NCBI GenBank assembly: GCA_014706385.1
Contig: JACGZH010000011.1
Location: 372,001 to 436,000, forward strand
Direction: 5' to 3'
DNA length: 64,000 nt
Source: Phaffia rhodozyma
Lineage: Eukaryota > Basidiomycota > Tremellomycetes > Cystofilobasidiales > Mrakiaceae
Shown one piece after another: positions 1 through 12,132 of this stretch; the stretch's first letter is position 1, and each line of letters starts with the position of its first letter. The translations under genes were made by a program, and so were the position numbers. The notes below the pieces were generated by a model. It did no database searches and had not been told where the DNA came from. It saw only the letters and a list, made by a program, of their open reading frames with translations.

Positions 1-1962
1 TCGAACTTACGAAGGCCCATCACGCATTCATACATAAACTTCCGAAAGGCAACGAATACAAGAGCAAGCAAGATCAGTCGAAGACACCACAAAAAGTGCA
101 AGGGAGGATGACCATTTACCTTGACACCATCCCGCTGATGAGGTCTCATTTTCTCAGAGAGAGTTGGGTCTATGACTACATCAACCACATCGTATTTTCT
201 ATGAGTTGATTGAAAAACATCAATCGACTGTTTCATAGCATAAAATAGAAAGAGGAGATAAATATTCATACTTTGGATTGTTTCTGGCTTGCTGATCTTT
301 ATTCGGTCGTTTCATTATGACGGCACCTTCTCTTGTCGAGTCAAATCTAAGAAGCATAGAAAATGTACACAGTCAGGCTCATAATTTCAGGTCAAGGATG
401 CAACGAACCCCAAATAGAGAGACGCACCTGCCCTTCCTGTTTTCTGCCAAAACAGTCATTCCGGCCATGACACTATTCATTGTCGGCGCCTTGAACGGAT
501 TCTCTTTTGCTTTGAATCTTAATTTTTCCAAAGCGGCATTTGGCATAGCATCTACGACAGTCTCTGCCATTTCTAAATCAGTTGGTTCGTCCTTGACCAT
601 TATACTAGGCGGTTTTGGTGCCTTCGAGTCTGTCTCAGGACATGCTAGCAGACCGTTCTGATGAAACTCCTCTACTATTTGTTCTTGGGCATCAGGATCC
701 GGCTTTATCCGGGGTATATCCAAAACGTGTCCTGTTGATATTGGCAAAGTAGATGCCGCAAGGGATACAGAAGACCTGGCTGCCGGTTCATCCGATGGAC
801 CTCTCGTCTTAGACTCGTAAGTTCCAAGAGAGGACATCTTGGCGGTTCGAGGGACCATAGGCTTGAAAGAAGGACCAGATACGCGATTTGTGTTTTGTAT
901 TGAAGCGGACCCAGTTAGAGACTTGTTGGCTCCGAAACAAGATCCTGTTATCCCGATGATAATGATGACATCAGAATGTGACCATCAGTCTAATGAATCT
1001 TATGAAAATTGAAAGTCGAACTCACCTGATAGATAGCTATAGCAAAAGATGAAATATAAGTGTTATCCATTGAGAGTCGTCAATATGATCAGCGACTCCT
1101 TGATCAAAGTCAATACTTACTCTTGAGCTGATATTGGCGCGTCGATTTCGACGTCTTTTCCTGAAACTTTGAGAAGATCTCCACTACTAAGCTCCCCGGC
1201 TGAGAATGGCGCGGAACCGATACTGTAGTGAGAAGGAGATCAGTTTCCGTAACAAGAAGGACGTGAAAGTATTGAAAAACCTCGTACTCTTTTCCACTAT
1301 CGTCTTTTAGAGAACATCTCGACCCTCTCACGACGAGCACACCATCTCCATCCCAAGTCTGTGAGTCAGTATACATGATGCGATTGTTAGTTTTGATGTT
1401 TCGGAAGGAAGGGTGCATATATTGATATATGCGCAATAGATTCAATCTTGTCAAACGTACCTTATGCTTCAAGAACGAAGACGAAGAGGCAAACACAGAT
1501 TGCGGTAAGCGGAGTCCCTAAAATAGAGCGTGATGTTGGTAAATGATCCTACCTTCTTGGTTTGATATCTTCGCCTGTTTGTGACAAAGTACAAAGTCAA
1601 ACTCAGTACCTGAGAAATTATACGGAGTGGCACAAATGACATGATGAGCTTACCACTGTACGCTCCTACCAAGAAACCCTCCACCAAAGTGCGCAGATAT
1701 CTGTCAGTACGCCAGGCTCAATGACTGAATGATGTTGAGGATGATTCTCATAGTACCAGTATGTTGCTACATCTCCCTCTTTGCTGTCTCCATGCTTGTC
1801 TGCATTTACTCCATAGAAGACAGCTCGAGTCGGACCCGGCCTCTTTGTTAGGCTCGATCCACCAGCCACTAGAGGATCATTCGGAGCCTTTCTCTTGAGA
1901 CTGTCCGTCGAAGGAGACGACTTGGATGATTGGCCTAGAAACGGAGACTGGAACTTGACCAT
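1..1962 (-). CDS. RDH54: RDH54/RAD54B-type SNF2 recombination ATPase, N-terminal part (cut by window edge)
   Basis: A Swi2/Snf2 DNA translocase that works with Rad51/Dmc1 in homologous recombination; only the N-terminal part lies here. The start is the ATG at 1962 (MVKFQSPFLG). Near 1440-1300 is the RAD54B-family sequence KHKTWDGDGVLVVRG, followed by GKEIGSAPFSAGELSSGDLL near 1280-1130. Near 870-440 lies a basic, proline-rich stretch (GPSFKPMVPRTA and onward). Near 220-140 is YDVVDVVIDPTLSEKMRPHQ, and after an intron (about 139-44) FMYECVMGLR, the start of the SNF2 helicase domain; an intron donor follows at the edge. Rad54B proteins carry the matching PHQ-G-FLYECVMG block, so assignment to the Rdh54/Rad54B branch, rather than Rad54, is good. 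The exon joins between 1680 and 1440 are uncertain. It is divergent from the helicase gene at 2244, with 281 bp between them. The ATP-binding motifs lie outside the window. Confidence 0.85.
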
Positions 1963-2243
1963 TCAGCAAGAGTAAAAGACACAAAGAAAGAACAACTTGT
2001 CGAGTGGAAGGTGGGTCTGTCCTGGCCTGCTTCGATCTCTCTGACGGGATTCATGCCATGACGCTTTGAAGTGGCAAATCGATAGACGCGACGCGTCGAG
2101 TCACGTGTCTGACAATATCTTGAAAAGCTGTGCTGAAGAACGGAATCTCGGTATTCTCGTTTGGTAAAAAAATCTCGAGAACACTCACGCTCACACTCAT
2201 ATCCATTGACGGTATAACTCTTTTGGCCCCCTCGACAAGAGCA
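1963..2243. promoter_or_regulatory. Divergent promoter between RDH54 and MRH4-like genes
   Basis: This 281-bp interval separates two start codons facing away from each other, so it must hold both promoters. It contains a CACGTG palindrome at 2102-2107, a potential bHLH (Cbf1-like) site. No clear TATA box is seen. Confidence 0.5.
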
Positions 2244-4661
2244 ATGTCCGTTCTTCTTGCACGAGCTAGAGTGCCTGCAGCTCGCTGTTTCTCTACATGC
2301 ACCTGTACACTGTTTCCTCGATTTAATCCTCTCAGCCCCATCCTTTCGGGATCGGAAACCCAGAAATCTGTTGAAGACATCGAATCGACACCTCCTAATA
2401 TCCGAACTGATGACATGGAGTTCAGGCCGACAACCAGCTTGTCAGAGTTCACTCTTTCCCGCGCAAAGCCTCCTTTCAATAGCCCGTATTTCCCCCCTAG
2501 ACGACCGCCGCCATCATCAAAATCTTTACAGGAAAGGATGAAGGGCAAGATCAATATCGGCAAATTGATGCCTTTCCAACAGGAACCATTAGACCGGAAC
2601 AATGCAGAGCTCGATGAGCTCAGTATTAGGCAGGAGCAAGCCGATGAACTGATGAAGCAGAGTCTTAAAGAAGAACAGATACGATTCAGTAAACAGATGT
2701 CGAAGCGGGAAAAACTGGCGAGACGGAAGCGGGTGCAAGGGTTGGATTTAGATATTGAAGTACGAATATCATCTACCGTCTCAAATTCTTCTTGGATACT
2801 GTTTCTTCAATCTAATCAAGGTTCTTTTGGCGATTAAAGTACAACGCTCAGCTTGATATCCCTACCACCAAAGCCAAGCTGGGCGAGGACTCGTTGCTTG
2901 TATCAGGCGTTCGACCTGTCGTTGCCCAAGCTGTGCGTCAAGCATTCCCTAAGTTCAAGGAACTTACAGATTTCCAACAGGAGTTTATTCAACGAATCAT
3001 CTCTAGGGGAGATGTTGTCGGAAGAGACTCAACCGGGCAGGGAAAGTAGGTTCCTACCTGTTCTCTGTCTATTCTTGATATTTGTTCTGCATGAAAAACG
3101 CTACAGCGTGCTGACCCAAAAGCAAAACAGAACCTTTGCCTTGTTGTTGGCTCTCCTTTCGCTCCCCCGTACAAGCTCTACCCACATCACCTCAGTCCTC
3201 ATTGTTTCCTCGACCTCCCTTGCCAATCAGATCAAACAATGGGCCTCGCTCATCGTGCCAGAGGCCTATCTTGCCACAAGTGTTGGGACGCTTGTCGTTA
3301 AGTCGTCTCAGGAGATTGATGTTGAGGAGTATCGAGCCATCCTCAGATCGCCACCCCACATTCTAGTCGCAACCCCGAATGCAATCGCCAACTCGCTTAT
3401 GGAGAATGCTCTCAGTCTGAAGGATGTTCAGACGATCGCCATCGACGAGGCTGATGCAATGTGTAACATTCCTTCCCAGAATGCAGGACGCAGAGCGTTC
3501 GAGGCGTTCGTAACCAAACCACCTATCGCGATAAGGACAATCAGAAGGCTATTCTCATTGATCCAGGATCAAGGAAGAGGTCCTACAGGAAAGCCGCAAA
3601 TGGTAATTTGCAGCGCCACAATAAGCAACCATTTCACGAACTTCATCACCAATCAGGAAGCTTGGGTTCGTCCGGGAGCCAATATAACAGCTCAGTCATT
3701 CAACTCGAATAGCAACATCAATGTTGCCCCTCATAGGCTGAAGAAACCTTCTTCAGTTGACCACCACTGTATCACAGTTTCTCCTGCTGGTTCAATTCGG
3801 AACACATTCTCAACAACCGCAAGCCCGACCGAGCCACTCCCTGCGCACCCTTTACCAACAGACAAGGACGGGAAGCCTTGTGGCACGACTGCTCAACCTC
3901 ATATGATGGAAGCCTTCGCACAGGTGTATGCGATGAACGGCGGACTAGGTGATCAGAATCGATCGCTTTTGATTGTGCCCGATAAGGAAGCGTTGAAGAA
4001 TGCAGAATTTGATTTGAAAGATCTTGGGATCAGATATGTACTGATCGAAAACTCTACCGGACTTTCGAATGAGGAAGCAGCAGGGATCGTCCCTACGCCA
4101 ACTCTCGTCCGTGGAAATCCTAATCGGGCAAGGAACAGAAGGCCCAAAGTCAACGAATCCGAGGAGAAGACAGGGGAGTCTGAGGAGAAGGTCGCCTCGG
4201 GTGATTCCGGTCACGAGGGTGGAACGTTTTCCGAAGACCCAGCCGATACCTCACTCTTATACGTCGCGACGAGCGAGACCGTCCGAGGGTTAGATATCCC
4301 CTCGCTCTCGGCTGTTTACATATTCAGCTCCTCGATCGCTTCCGAGGCTGATTACACACATTTCGCCGGTCGACTCGGTCGGATAACATCCAAAACGTCG
4401 CCTTCGAAGAAGGGGCAGGTCATCATCCTGAATAGGGGTGACGAGTTTGAAAGCTCGGAAGCCGCCAAACGAAGAGAACTCAACATGGCCAGGTGGGCTG
4501 AGAAACGTAAGGATGAGATTCTTCTGGGTCAGTTGGATAAGACGATCAAACAGATCAACGAGGAGGCGAACGGCAGGTTCCAGTACAAGGATGAGGAAGC
4601 GATAAGACTGCTCAGGTTTACTCGGAATATCGGGTTTGTTTCGATGAAGGGTCTTGAATAG
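2244..4661 (+). CDS. MRH4: Mitochondrial DEAD-box RNA helicase, MRH4-like
   Basis: An ATP-dependent RNA helicase, probably of the mitochondrial matrix; yeast Mrh4 acts in large mitoribosomal subunit assembly. The ATG at 2244 opens an Arg/Ala/Cys-rich, acid-poor leader (MSVLLARARVPAARCFS), typical of a mitochondrial presequence. An in-frame ATG-less extension upstream is ignored. Introns are placed at about 2760-2839 and 3046-3130. Motifs in order: Q-motif-like F-KELTDFQQEFIQ, motif I GRDSTGQGKT (the second intron splits GK|T), PHILVATPNAI (Ib), DEAD in IAIDEADAM, SAT in ICSATIS, RGLDIPSLSAVY (V) and HFAGRLGR (VI). The usual A--GSGKT of motif I is instead a DSTGQGKT form. The segment between motifs III and IV is long, and a low-complexity acidic insertion (SEEKTGESEEK) lies near 4150-4200. 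The helicase call is firm; the MRH4 orthology is inferred from the leader and the divergent motif I. Confidence 0.85.
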
Positions 4662-5061
4662 AGTTGTATTAATATAAGAATCCTCCCGTTCTTTTCTCGA
4701 CTGGCTGTGTTTAATTGTACGAGTTGGAAGACTCTGAAAGTTCGGAAAGGATTCATCCATCGTTTAGTGAAGAAAGAGAAAAGGAAAGCCTTGAAAATCT
4801 TATATATTTGTAGGGAAGAGGAGAACGATGAGACTATTCAATAGAGTGAACATTGTAACACAACGAAAAGAAAGGAGATAAATGATAGAACAGGCCTTCT
4901 ACTAGTGAAACTGATATGTGTCATAACAGGGAACGGAAAGAAGACGATGAAGATGGGTAACGTAAAAAAGTGAGGATGCATCGAGATGTACATAATTAGG
5001 AGAATTCACATAGAGTTTTGTAAACGACATGGGGAAGACTTGGCAAGTAGCCTCCTTTTTT
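4662..5061. other. Convergent 3' intergenic region (helicase / permease)
   Basis: Four hundred bases between two convergent genes, AT-rich and purine-rich. It must hold both 3' UTRs. No conserved ORF, RNA gene or repeat is seen. Confidence 0.5.
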
Positions 5062-7435
5062 TTACGAGCTGGCGAAAAGCTGCCTGTACATTCTGGTCAT
5101 GAAAGGAGCCTTAGCTCGCTCGGCTCGGTAGGCTCTCATCTCCTCTACCGTCAACCAGGACTTTCGGCCGGTATCGAGATCGATATCCCGCGCACGGTAA
5201 GGAAGCTTTCGTTTCCAGATGAAACCAATCGCATAGACTTGATAAAAATAATTCATTCTTGATCAGTATTTCGTTTGCAGTCGGCCTAGAAGAGAAACAG
5301 AAGACATACAGAGAATCATGATAGGAGCGGCCAAGTAAACGCTGAAGAAATCCTCTGCGACGGTTCCAGGATCATCAGCCATTCCGCCGACAGGCCAGAG
5401 AGCGATGTAAAACTGGGCGATCAGAACGAGAACAATGAGGACGACACCAAACCAACTTCCCCAGACGCCGGTGGCAGCTGTGAAGGGTAACTCCTCAACC
5501 GAGTGGCCCTGGACCTTCCATGCTCGTCGGAATCGAATATGGCAAAGGCAGATAGCGAGCCATGTGAACAAGGTGGATAGACCGGATAAGGCGAGTAACC
5601 AGACGAATACAGTATCCCCGGTTGCACCAACGTTAACGTAAGCGATAGGGGCAGCAATCAACACGGCGAGGGTCGAATACAAAGGTCGGCCGGCCTTATC
5701 AATATAGGTAAACATCTTAGGAGCATAGCCGGTCTCTGCCAAGGCGGTCAGCGTTCGGGAACCAGCGTAGACGCAACTCAGACCGATTGAAAGAACGGAA
5801 ACGCAGATGACGGCGTTAATGAAGTGGTTGAGACCAGAGATCGAGGCGAGATCCATGACGATGACAAAGGGCGAGGCGTTCGATCCAGAGCCACCGTACA
5901 AGTTTTCATTATCCCAGGGAACCAAGAGACCGATGATGGTTAACGAGGTGATGTAGATGATGGTGATTCGCCAGAAGGTAGCTTTGATTGCTGTGGGCAC
6001 ACTACTCCTAGGGTCAGGGGTCTCGGATGCAGCCAATCCGACAAGCTCAGTTCCGGCAAAGGAGAACGCAGCGGTGACAAAGACTGAGCAGACACCTTTG
6101 AAGCCATTGGCAAATGCTCCAGGGTTTTGCCAGTATCGACCTCCGACATAAGAGGAGTAAGCTCCGCTGCTAGGTCCCCCACCACAGTTCAAGACGATAC
6201 CGAGGACGATAAACATGACAACCGTTGCGAGCTTGAGGCATGAGCTCCAGAATTCTTCCTCAGCGAATCCAAGAGTTCCGAATATCGAGGCGATAATAAT
6301 GACACCTATAAAGATTGTAATCAACGCGGCCACAGGAATTGAATCACCTGACCAGTACTGCACGGTGGTGACAGCAACAGTGATCTCCAAAGGAAGCACA
6401 GCCCACCATTGGAAGAAGTAGCTGGATCGCAGGAGACAAAAGGGTTGTGATGAGTAAAGAAGCATAAAAAGGGGACGGAAAATATGGATGAAATACAACA
6501 GGCGAAGATATAAGTATAAGATAACACTCACTTCCATCCCATAGCAAAGGCGAAAGAAGAATCAAGCATTCGCTCTGTCAATGTGTAGAATCCTCCGGAC
6601 ACAGGATAGACGATGGACATCTCTCCAAGTGCCTGAGTGACCGAGATCAACCTGGACGTATCAAGAGGGAATCGCGATCGGTCAGGATACCTGCGTCATG
6701 ATAAGAAGGCCGACGAGTGAACACGTACATAGCTCCGATCAGGATCCAGGCGATCAAGACTCCGGCGGGACCACCTACGCTAAGGGCACTTCCGGTACCG
6801 ACGAACAAACCAGTTCCGATAGACCCTCCGACAGCTGATTGATCGGATGGATTAATTGAAGGAATTTCATGGTGATGACGAAGTGGCGGTGAATTGTTTG
6901 AATGGATAAGACGGGAAATATCGAAAACAAAACGAACATGCCGCGATAAGCATCGAGGTCATAAGTTTCAACTCAGATGAGCGGAAAGTTTCGGTGCAGG
7001 ATAAGGAAGGGCGGAAAAAGTAACACCAGGAAAGAGAAACCTAAGACGAACCAATCATTTGCAAATGTCTTGGCTTCATCTTGGCTTGAAGGATGTTCTG
7101 GTTCCCTTCTTTCTCCATATCGATGTCAGCCGTTCCATGGGTGGCTCGGCCACTATGAAGTACAATCGGGTGGACTTTGTTAGCGCTGTAGATCTAAGAG
7201 AGAGACAAGAAAAAAGAAAGAAAAAACAGAATAGAACGAAGAACGAAACAACTAACGCGGTCAAACCGGGAGCACGCTTGTAGGACTCGGCAGAGAGACC
7301 GAGTCGGGTCCAAATGGATTCCTTGCTGGGATCATAGATCTCGCCATGGTGAGAGTCCGAAGCGAGCCGGACATCATGTGAGGCGGTGATCGGCTTGCCC
7401 AGTTTGACAGGTTTCTCGTCAAACTCTTCCGACAT
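5062..7435 (-). CDS. Amino-acid permease of the fungal YAT/GAP family
   Basis: A plasma-membrane proton-coupled amino-acid transporter of the APC superfamily. The N-terminus [20 protein letters not shown] is hydrophilic and cytosolic. After an intron comes [10 protein letters not shown], and after a second intron the family signature [13 protein letters not shown] (near 6830). Then come about twelve hydrophobic segments, including FAMGWKYFFQWW across an intron at about 6530-6425, the long uninterrupted exon near 6420-5320, and [12 protein letters not shown] between the last helices. The C-terminal tail near 5200-5130 has [12 protein letters not shown], the typical end of GAP/AAP permeases. 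At least five introns are apparent. Substrate range (general or narrower) cannot be read from sequence. Five clustered GATA sites lie about 450 bp upstream, and GATAAG closer in, which suits nitrogen catabolite control. A likely 5' UTR intron (donor GTACGT near 7556) ends in CAG directly before the ATG. Confidence 0.92.
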
Positions 7436-7560
7436 CTGGCTATCGAGGTTTGATTTGGTCGGTGAGGGAAAGAGGTAAGGGAAGGAGAGTTATGAAAGAC
7501 AAGTGGAAGGAAAGAAAAGGAAGAAAAAGGCTACGTACGAAACCATTCTGGGACGACTCG
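7436..7560 (-). other. Probable 5' UTR intron ending at the permease ATG
   Basis: On the minus strand a GTACGT donor near 7556 is followed by a long pyrimidine-rich stretch and AGCCAG immediately before the ATG at 7435. The length (about 120 nt) and the polypyrimidine content resemble introns elsewhere in the window. No transcript evidence is available. Confidence 0.4.
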
Positions 7561-7636
7561 CTTAAGTAGGTCTCCACTGGTGGCTATCCATGACAAAGTT
7601 TGATGGAGTATCCAAGATGTCAAACGCTAAAGGAAA

Positions 7637-7919
7637 GATAAGGCTCGATAAAATGATGAGAGATTGAAGATTCGCACTCCTTCTGTTGCAGCCGCAGCGG
7701 TAGCAATATCAACGTCAGTGTCGCCATCAGCGTGCGCGGCCTTCCGCCAAGATTCTAAAGCTTTCCCTTTCCGGCGTAGTATACGCCTTTAGTCTCTTTC
7801 TTCGTGGAGATTTTCCACCTTGCCATACGGATCTTATACAATATATCTACTATTCCACCCTGCATCGACATGTTGATTCAGGCTGGATACTAGATAGATG
7901 GATAGATACAGACGAGATA
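7637..7919. promoter_or_regulatory. GATA-factor site cluster upstream of the permease
   Basis: GATAAG occurs at 7637-7642 and GATAAA at 7647-7652. A dense group of five GATA tetramers lies at 7886, 7893, 7901, 7905 and 7916. Fungal nitrogen-regulatory GATA factors (AreA/Gat1 family) bind paired GATA sites, and permease genes are classic targets. Part of the cluster is a short GATA microsatellite, so function is inferred. Confidence 0.45.
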
Positions 7920-8692
7920 TCTGGATGAATACCGATGATGTAAAAGACCGGCGAGCCTCAGTTGAAAAGCCGGAGAATAAACTGGAATCAGAACGAAGCG
8001 TAAGAGCCCGTGTCATTTATCTAATTGAAATTGTCTTATCATCCACACATATGATCCTTGGTCTTTACACATCGCCTTTCTTCTGTTTCTCTTGGACCTC
8101 CTCTACACATACAAATTCTTCAGAGCCAAGAGCATAAGCAAACTTGTAGAGGTTTCTTCTGCTTTTTTTTTGTACAGAGGAGAAATAGGAAGGAGGAAGG
8201 CCAGCGGAACAGACACGCGGAAGAAATGATCACGAAACCAATAAATAACGATTCAAGAATCCCTTATCAGAAGTTCTTCATCTTTTTTGGCCCCAGATCA
8301 GATATATATACACTCGATAGATAGCATTTTTATTTTCATTTTCTCTTTCATTATCATCGCCCTCAATCTTTTGTCTTCGATATGCCATCGGAATACTTCT
8401 TCCTAAGACATGTGTTCGTCGAGAAGATCGCGGCTCATTCTGTCTCGACGGATTACATTGTACACGTTCTATGAGTTTACTATGATCAAAATTTCCCATG
8501 GATTGTTTTAGGATCGAGAGAAGGAAACCGCCAGTTATGACAACACGGTTGGTAAATTGTAGAGGAATAGGATCGATGTATGCACATTATATATAAACAT
8601 GTTGATATTGAATAGAGAAGAAAGGGGGTGGCGGAGAGAGGTGACCCAGAGAGATGTGAGGAGTGATCTGACTTGTTTTATCCGATGCCGAC
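7920..8692. other. Intergenic region upstream of the permease / 3' of the PPN2-like gene
   Basis: This is AT-rich sequence with poly-T runs (8160-8175) and TATATATA near 8300. It should hold the polyphosphatase 3' UTR and the distal promoter of the permease. Short ORFs here show no recognisable protein features. Confidence 0.4.
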
Positions 8693-10471
8693 TCAATCCA
8701 GATCTTTGCACTCCACCTGAACTAGCTTTCCTTTGAACTCGCCAACCATGACGTCTGTTCCCTTCCTGACCGCTTTTGGACTTGACTTTGAGTCCAGATC
8801 GGATCCCAACACAAGCGCGGTGAGCTGCTTTCCGTACACGCATCCAGAGTCTAGCCCAAACGAGTACGTCTTCACGTCTAGTCCTCTGGAGGCCGCATGG
8901 CCATAAACCACGTTCGACGGCCAACAACGTCCATCCCGACAGTCTTTCATCTCGTCGTTCCACAAATCCGACCAGGGCTCGCCCATCTTGGAAGACTTTG
9001 TGAGAGTGCCGTTGGCGAGGATCGACCGCATATTTAACAACACCCACGGATCCGTGTTTGGCTCGACGTCTGACAGAAGCGACAGCTCTGCTTGCAACCG
9101 AGGTAGCGAAGGCGATTTCCACTTTGGTTTCGAGTTAGAGTCAGCAGGTGTCGAAGCGGTCGAGACAGGGAGCAGCCCAGCGTGAGCGATGAAAGTATGA
9201 ACCGAAGGCACTGTACAGAGAGATGGACGATAAGCCGGGGAGAATTAATCATGAGGGAACACAAGCACGAAACACATACGGTGAAGCTTCAACGGTAGAG
9301 ATAACAGATACGCATAATCTTCTTTCGACATTGTTCTTTTACCCCAAACAACACTGTGGATCAGCCTTGTTTCCTCAACTTCACAGCCAAGGTCAGAAAG
9401 GACGACACATACTTGGCGGTCTCGAAGTGCTCGTTCTCCCACTTAGCCCAAGCCTCTGGGAACCCGAGCTTCTTTGCCTTTGCAAGCGTGATTGAGCTAA
9501 AGTCAACTTTACCCGTCTTTCTGTTTTTAAATGTGTGTTCCATCCAGCTTCGGATCTCAATAACCGGTTGGTCATGGTTCCCTCTTACCCTGTTTAACGA
9601 CGAGATCGTAAAGATAATGTCAACCAAAACGCGCTACAATCTGGACGAACCAGAAGAGTTAAGTGCCGACGAACTTACCCTCTAACTTTGTACTTTCGAA
9701 GCAGCTCTAAAACCTCCAGCGGCTTTGGCCCCTTACCAACCAGGTCTCCGACATGCAAAAATGTATCCTCATCATGCTCATAATCGACCTTTTTTAGAAG
9801 TTTCTTGAGCGGCTTGATTGACCCGTGGATATCACCGATGATGATCAGCCTATGACCTGGCTTGTCCAACGGCAGTGCCGATGACGGGATCGTTTGAAGA
9901 GAAACATATTGAGAATAGTCTGCTAGTCAAGAGAGCGACAACGGCGATACAAGGTAAGAGTTTAAAAAAGACAGGGCAACACGTTTGGCCGCAGTAAGGA
10001 ACGTCCAATCATCAGTCACGATGGCTTCCTCTAACGTCGTCGCCTTGCCCCTTGAGTTTTTCAAACATTCCAACGAATGAAAGAATAACAAGGAGCGAAC
10101 AGGAAACAAAGGAGAGCAAAGATGTGGCAAACAAACTGACCAGGGTTCGAAACATCCGCGCCGTTTCCACCGTGGATGATAGTACCTCCTCCGGAACCCA
10201 TACGTCTGTCGTCTGATCTGGAATTAGGGCCTCCGACGCCAAGAAGCGCGATCACGCTCACGCTAAATAAGAATAAACCAACCACACCAAAACTCAGCGG
10301 TCGTCTATAGTGGGCCCAGCCTTGTCTGTCGGCAGTCGGAGGTGGAAAAATCTCATCCCAGGTAGAGGATGGTTCGAGGTGTAGCGAAGGTTGAACTTTT
10401 GGTAAAGCTGCACTTGCAGAGGAAGACCGTCGGTGCAGGGGTAGTTCACGTGCTGGACTAGGTGGAGACAT
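8693..10471 (-). CDS. PPN2: PPN2-like endopolyphosphatase (calcineurin-like PPP phosphoesterase)
   Basis: A metallophosphoesterase of the PPP family, anchored by one N-terminal membrane helix. Yeast Ppn2 with this layout is a zinc-dependent vacuolar endopolyphosphatase. Start at 10471 (MSPPSPAREL). A serine/proline-rich cytosolic tail is followed by one transmembrane segment, LSFGVVGLFLFSVSVIALLG (near 10300-10240). Catalytic motifs in order: IIIGDIHGS (near 9850), HVGDLVGKGPK (near 9750), VRGNHDQP (near 9600), FIAHAGLLP (near 9190) and VVYGHAASRGLD with GLDSGCVYG (near 8910-8830). All metal-binding Asp/His/Asn residues of the GDxHG, GDxVxxGP, GNHE/D and HAG/GH blocks are present. At least five exons are needed. 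The family also includes symmetric Ap4A hydrolases (ApaH-like), so the substrate is inferred from the membrane anchor. It is transcribed in the same direction as the permease. Confidence 0.85.
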
Positions 10472-12132
10472 TTCTAGTGCGCTCTACTTGAGCTCAAATT
10501 TGTAACAGATGAGAAACCGGATGGAATAGATTAGAAAAAGATCTTTTGGATGTTGTAAAGTTCTTTATGGACAATGGGTGTTGGTAGAATGAACTAGGAC
10601 GATAGCCCGTTCAAAGAACGAACAAACGTAAGGCAGCACAGTCACCCACGTTGATGGCTACGGGGCAACCGAAAGGTCACGTGGTATATGATACATAACA
10701 TGCCAGGGATCAGGGAGAACAGCTTGCGGTGGTAACTGTAAAGGACGGGAGCTGGGCTGGTAACAGAAGGATCACAAGAATAGTAACCACACAAGGCTCT
10801 CAGGTTTCAGGGAGAGGAGTTCAGGTTCTTGGGACTGAGAGGCAGGATAGCTTTAATCACTTGGACCAAGCAAACAAGGAAGGATAGAAGTAGAAGTAAC
10901 GAAGAATCCAAGCTTGTGTTTTTTTATCTACAAGTGGTCGGGAAAGCCAGTCATATGTGTGGTTCTCAAACCCTAGAAGTCTGGTACGATATATACTGAA
11001 GACTCAAAGATATGCTGGAGCGCAAAGATGCGCTGGAGACATGATGATACGCTGGAGCGAGAAACAAAGAAGTAGCGGATTGAGACATTTTCGTGTTCAA
11101 GCTTACAACATACCCTTTGGGTCACAAGATACTTCACCCACATCTTTGACAACGATCCGTAACTCTCAACGTTCACCCCGGCCATGGCTGTCTTGTCATT
11201 GATCTGATCCGATTTTGGGTCGTCTGGGTCGGCCCCGTGGGAAAGCTTGTGATAAGTCAATTAACAACGCCAGAGGACTCTGAGAGCTGTATGCAGATCC
11301 GAATGAAGGATGAGATTTTATTTATTTGGAGATTTCTATCATCAGTTCAAACGGCAAGCCGGGATGTCTATCATGATGCAGTATTCGTCGAAAAGCAAGG
11401 CATCAAATTCAGAACTATACCAGATGAGTGAATAGACCTTCTGTATCGTTACCGCAAAGGCGGCCTCTAGTAAAGCATCTTACGCTCTCTAGAGTGCTTT
11501 TCCGATGCCCCATATGTCCCTTCTCCTGATTTTAAGTAGCTAGGATACGTTTCCGAAGGTCCTCTGATCATAGAAGTAAAAGAATCTATCTCTTTTATCA
11601 GTTCTGCGCTGCGCATATCTGCGTCGATATCACCATTCTCTTCGCTTATGATTCTTCCAACTATTTATTCTTCCGTCCAGGAAGGCACAGATCGCCAGTA
11701 AACGGTGTTCACTGATCTAGTGTGACTATTTCTCACAAATGAGAGCCGAGATGACAGAATGAAGAGATTGTCAACGGTTGTATCTTGGTTCTGAAGGATT
11801 GAAGAGAGTCTGGTCTTGCGCCAGGGATACAAGGGAAAGGGAAAAACGAAATCACCCACCCCTAATCGCCTCTTGATCATTCAAAACCAGCCAAGTATAT
11901 TCATCACCTCTTCTTGAATGAACCACCAGGAGCAACATAGTCATTGCCAATGTCATAATCAAGGAGAGGCATAGTTTGAGATCAAACTAACCCTAACCCG
12001 GCTACATCCGAGCGGTTTAAGATTCTCGCTTCGATTATTCTTAAGAGCTTCCTCTCCTTTTCACCTTCCATTTGTTCCCTACTTGTCTCGTTGCCTGTAC
12101 TATCATATTTGTATATTCGGCATCACTTTCTA
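10472..12132. other. 1.66-kb divergent intergenic region
   Basis: This region lies between the PPN2-like start and the Rieske-DUF455 start, so it holds both promoters. A CACGTG palindrome lies at 10678-10683. Three imperfect copies of a GATGCGCTGGAG-like unit lie at about 11009-11056. A minus-strand open frame at 10973-11260 has no ATG start. The right end (12040-12120) is pyrimidine-rich, as in other promoters here. I found no supportable gene or tRNA. Confidence 0.45.

Noticed and set aside
10973..11260. A minus-strand frame (HKLSHGADPDDPKSDQ region) that looked protein-like
   Set aside because: It has no ATG, no convincing upstream exon and no recognised family.
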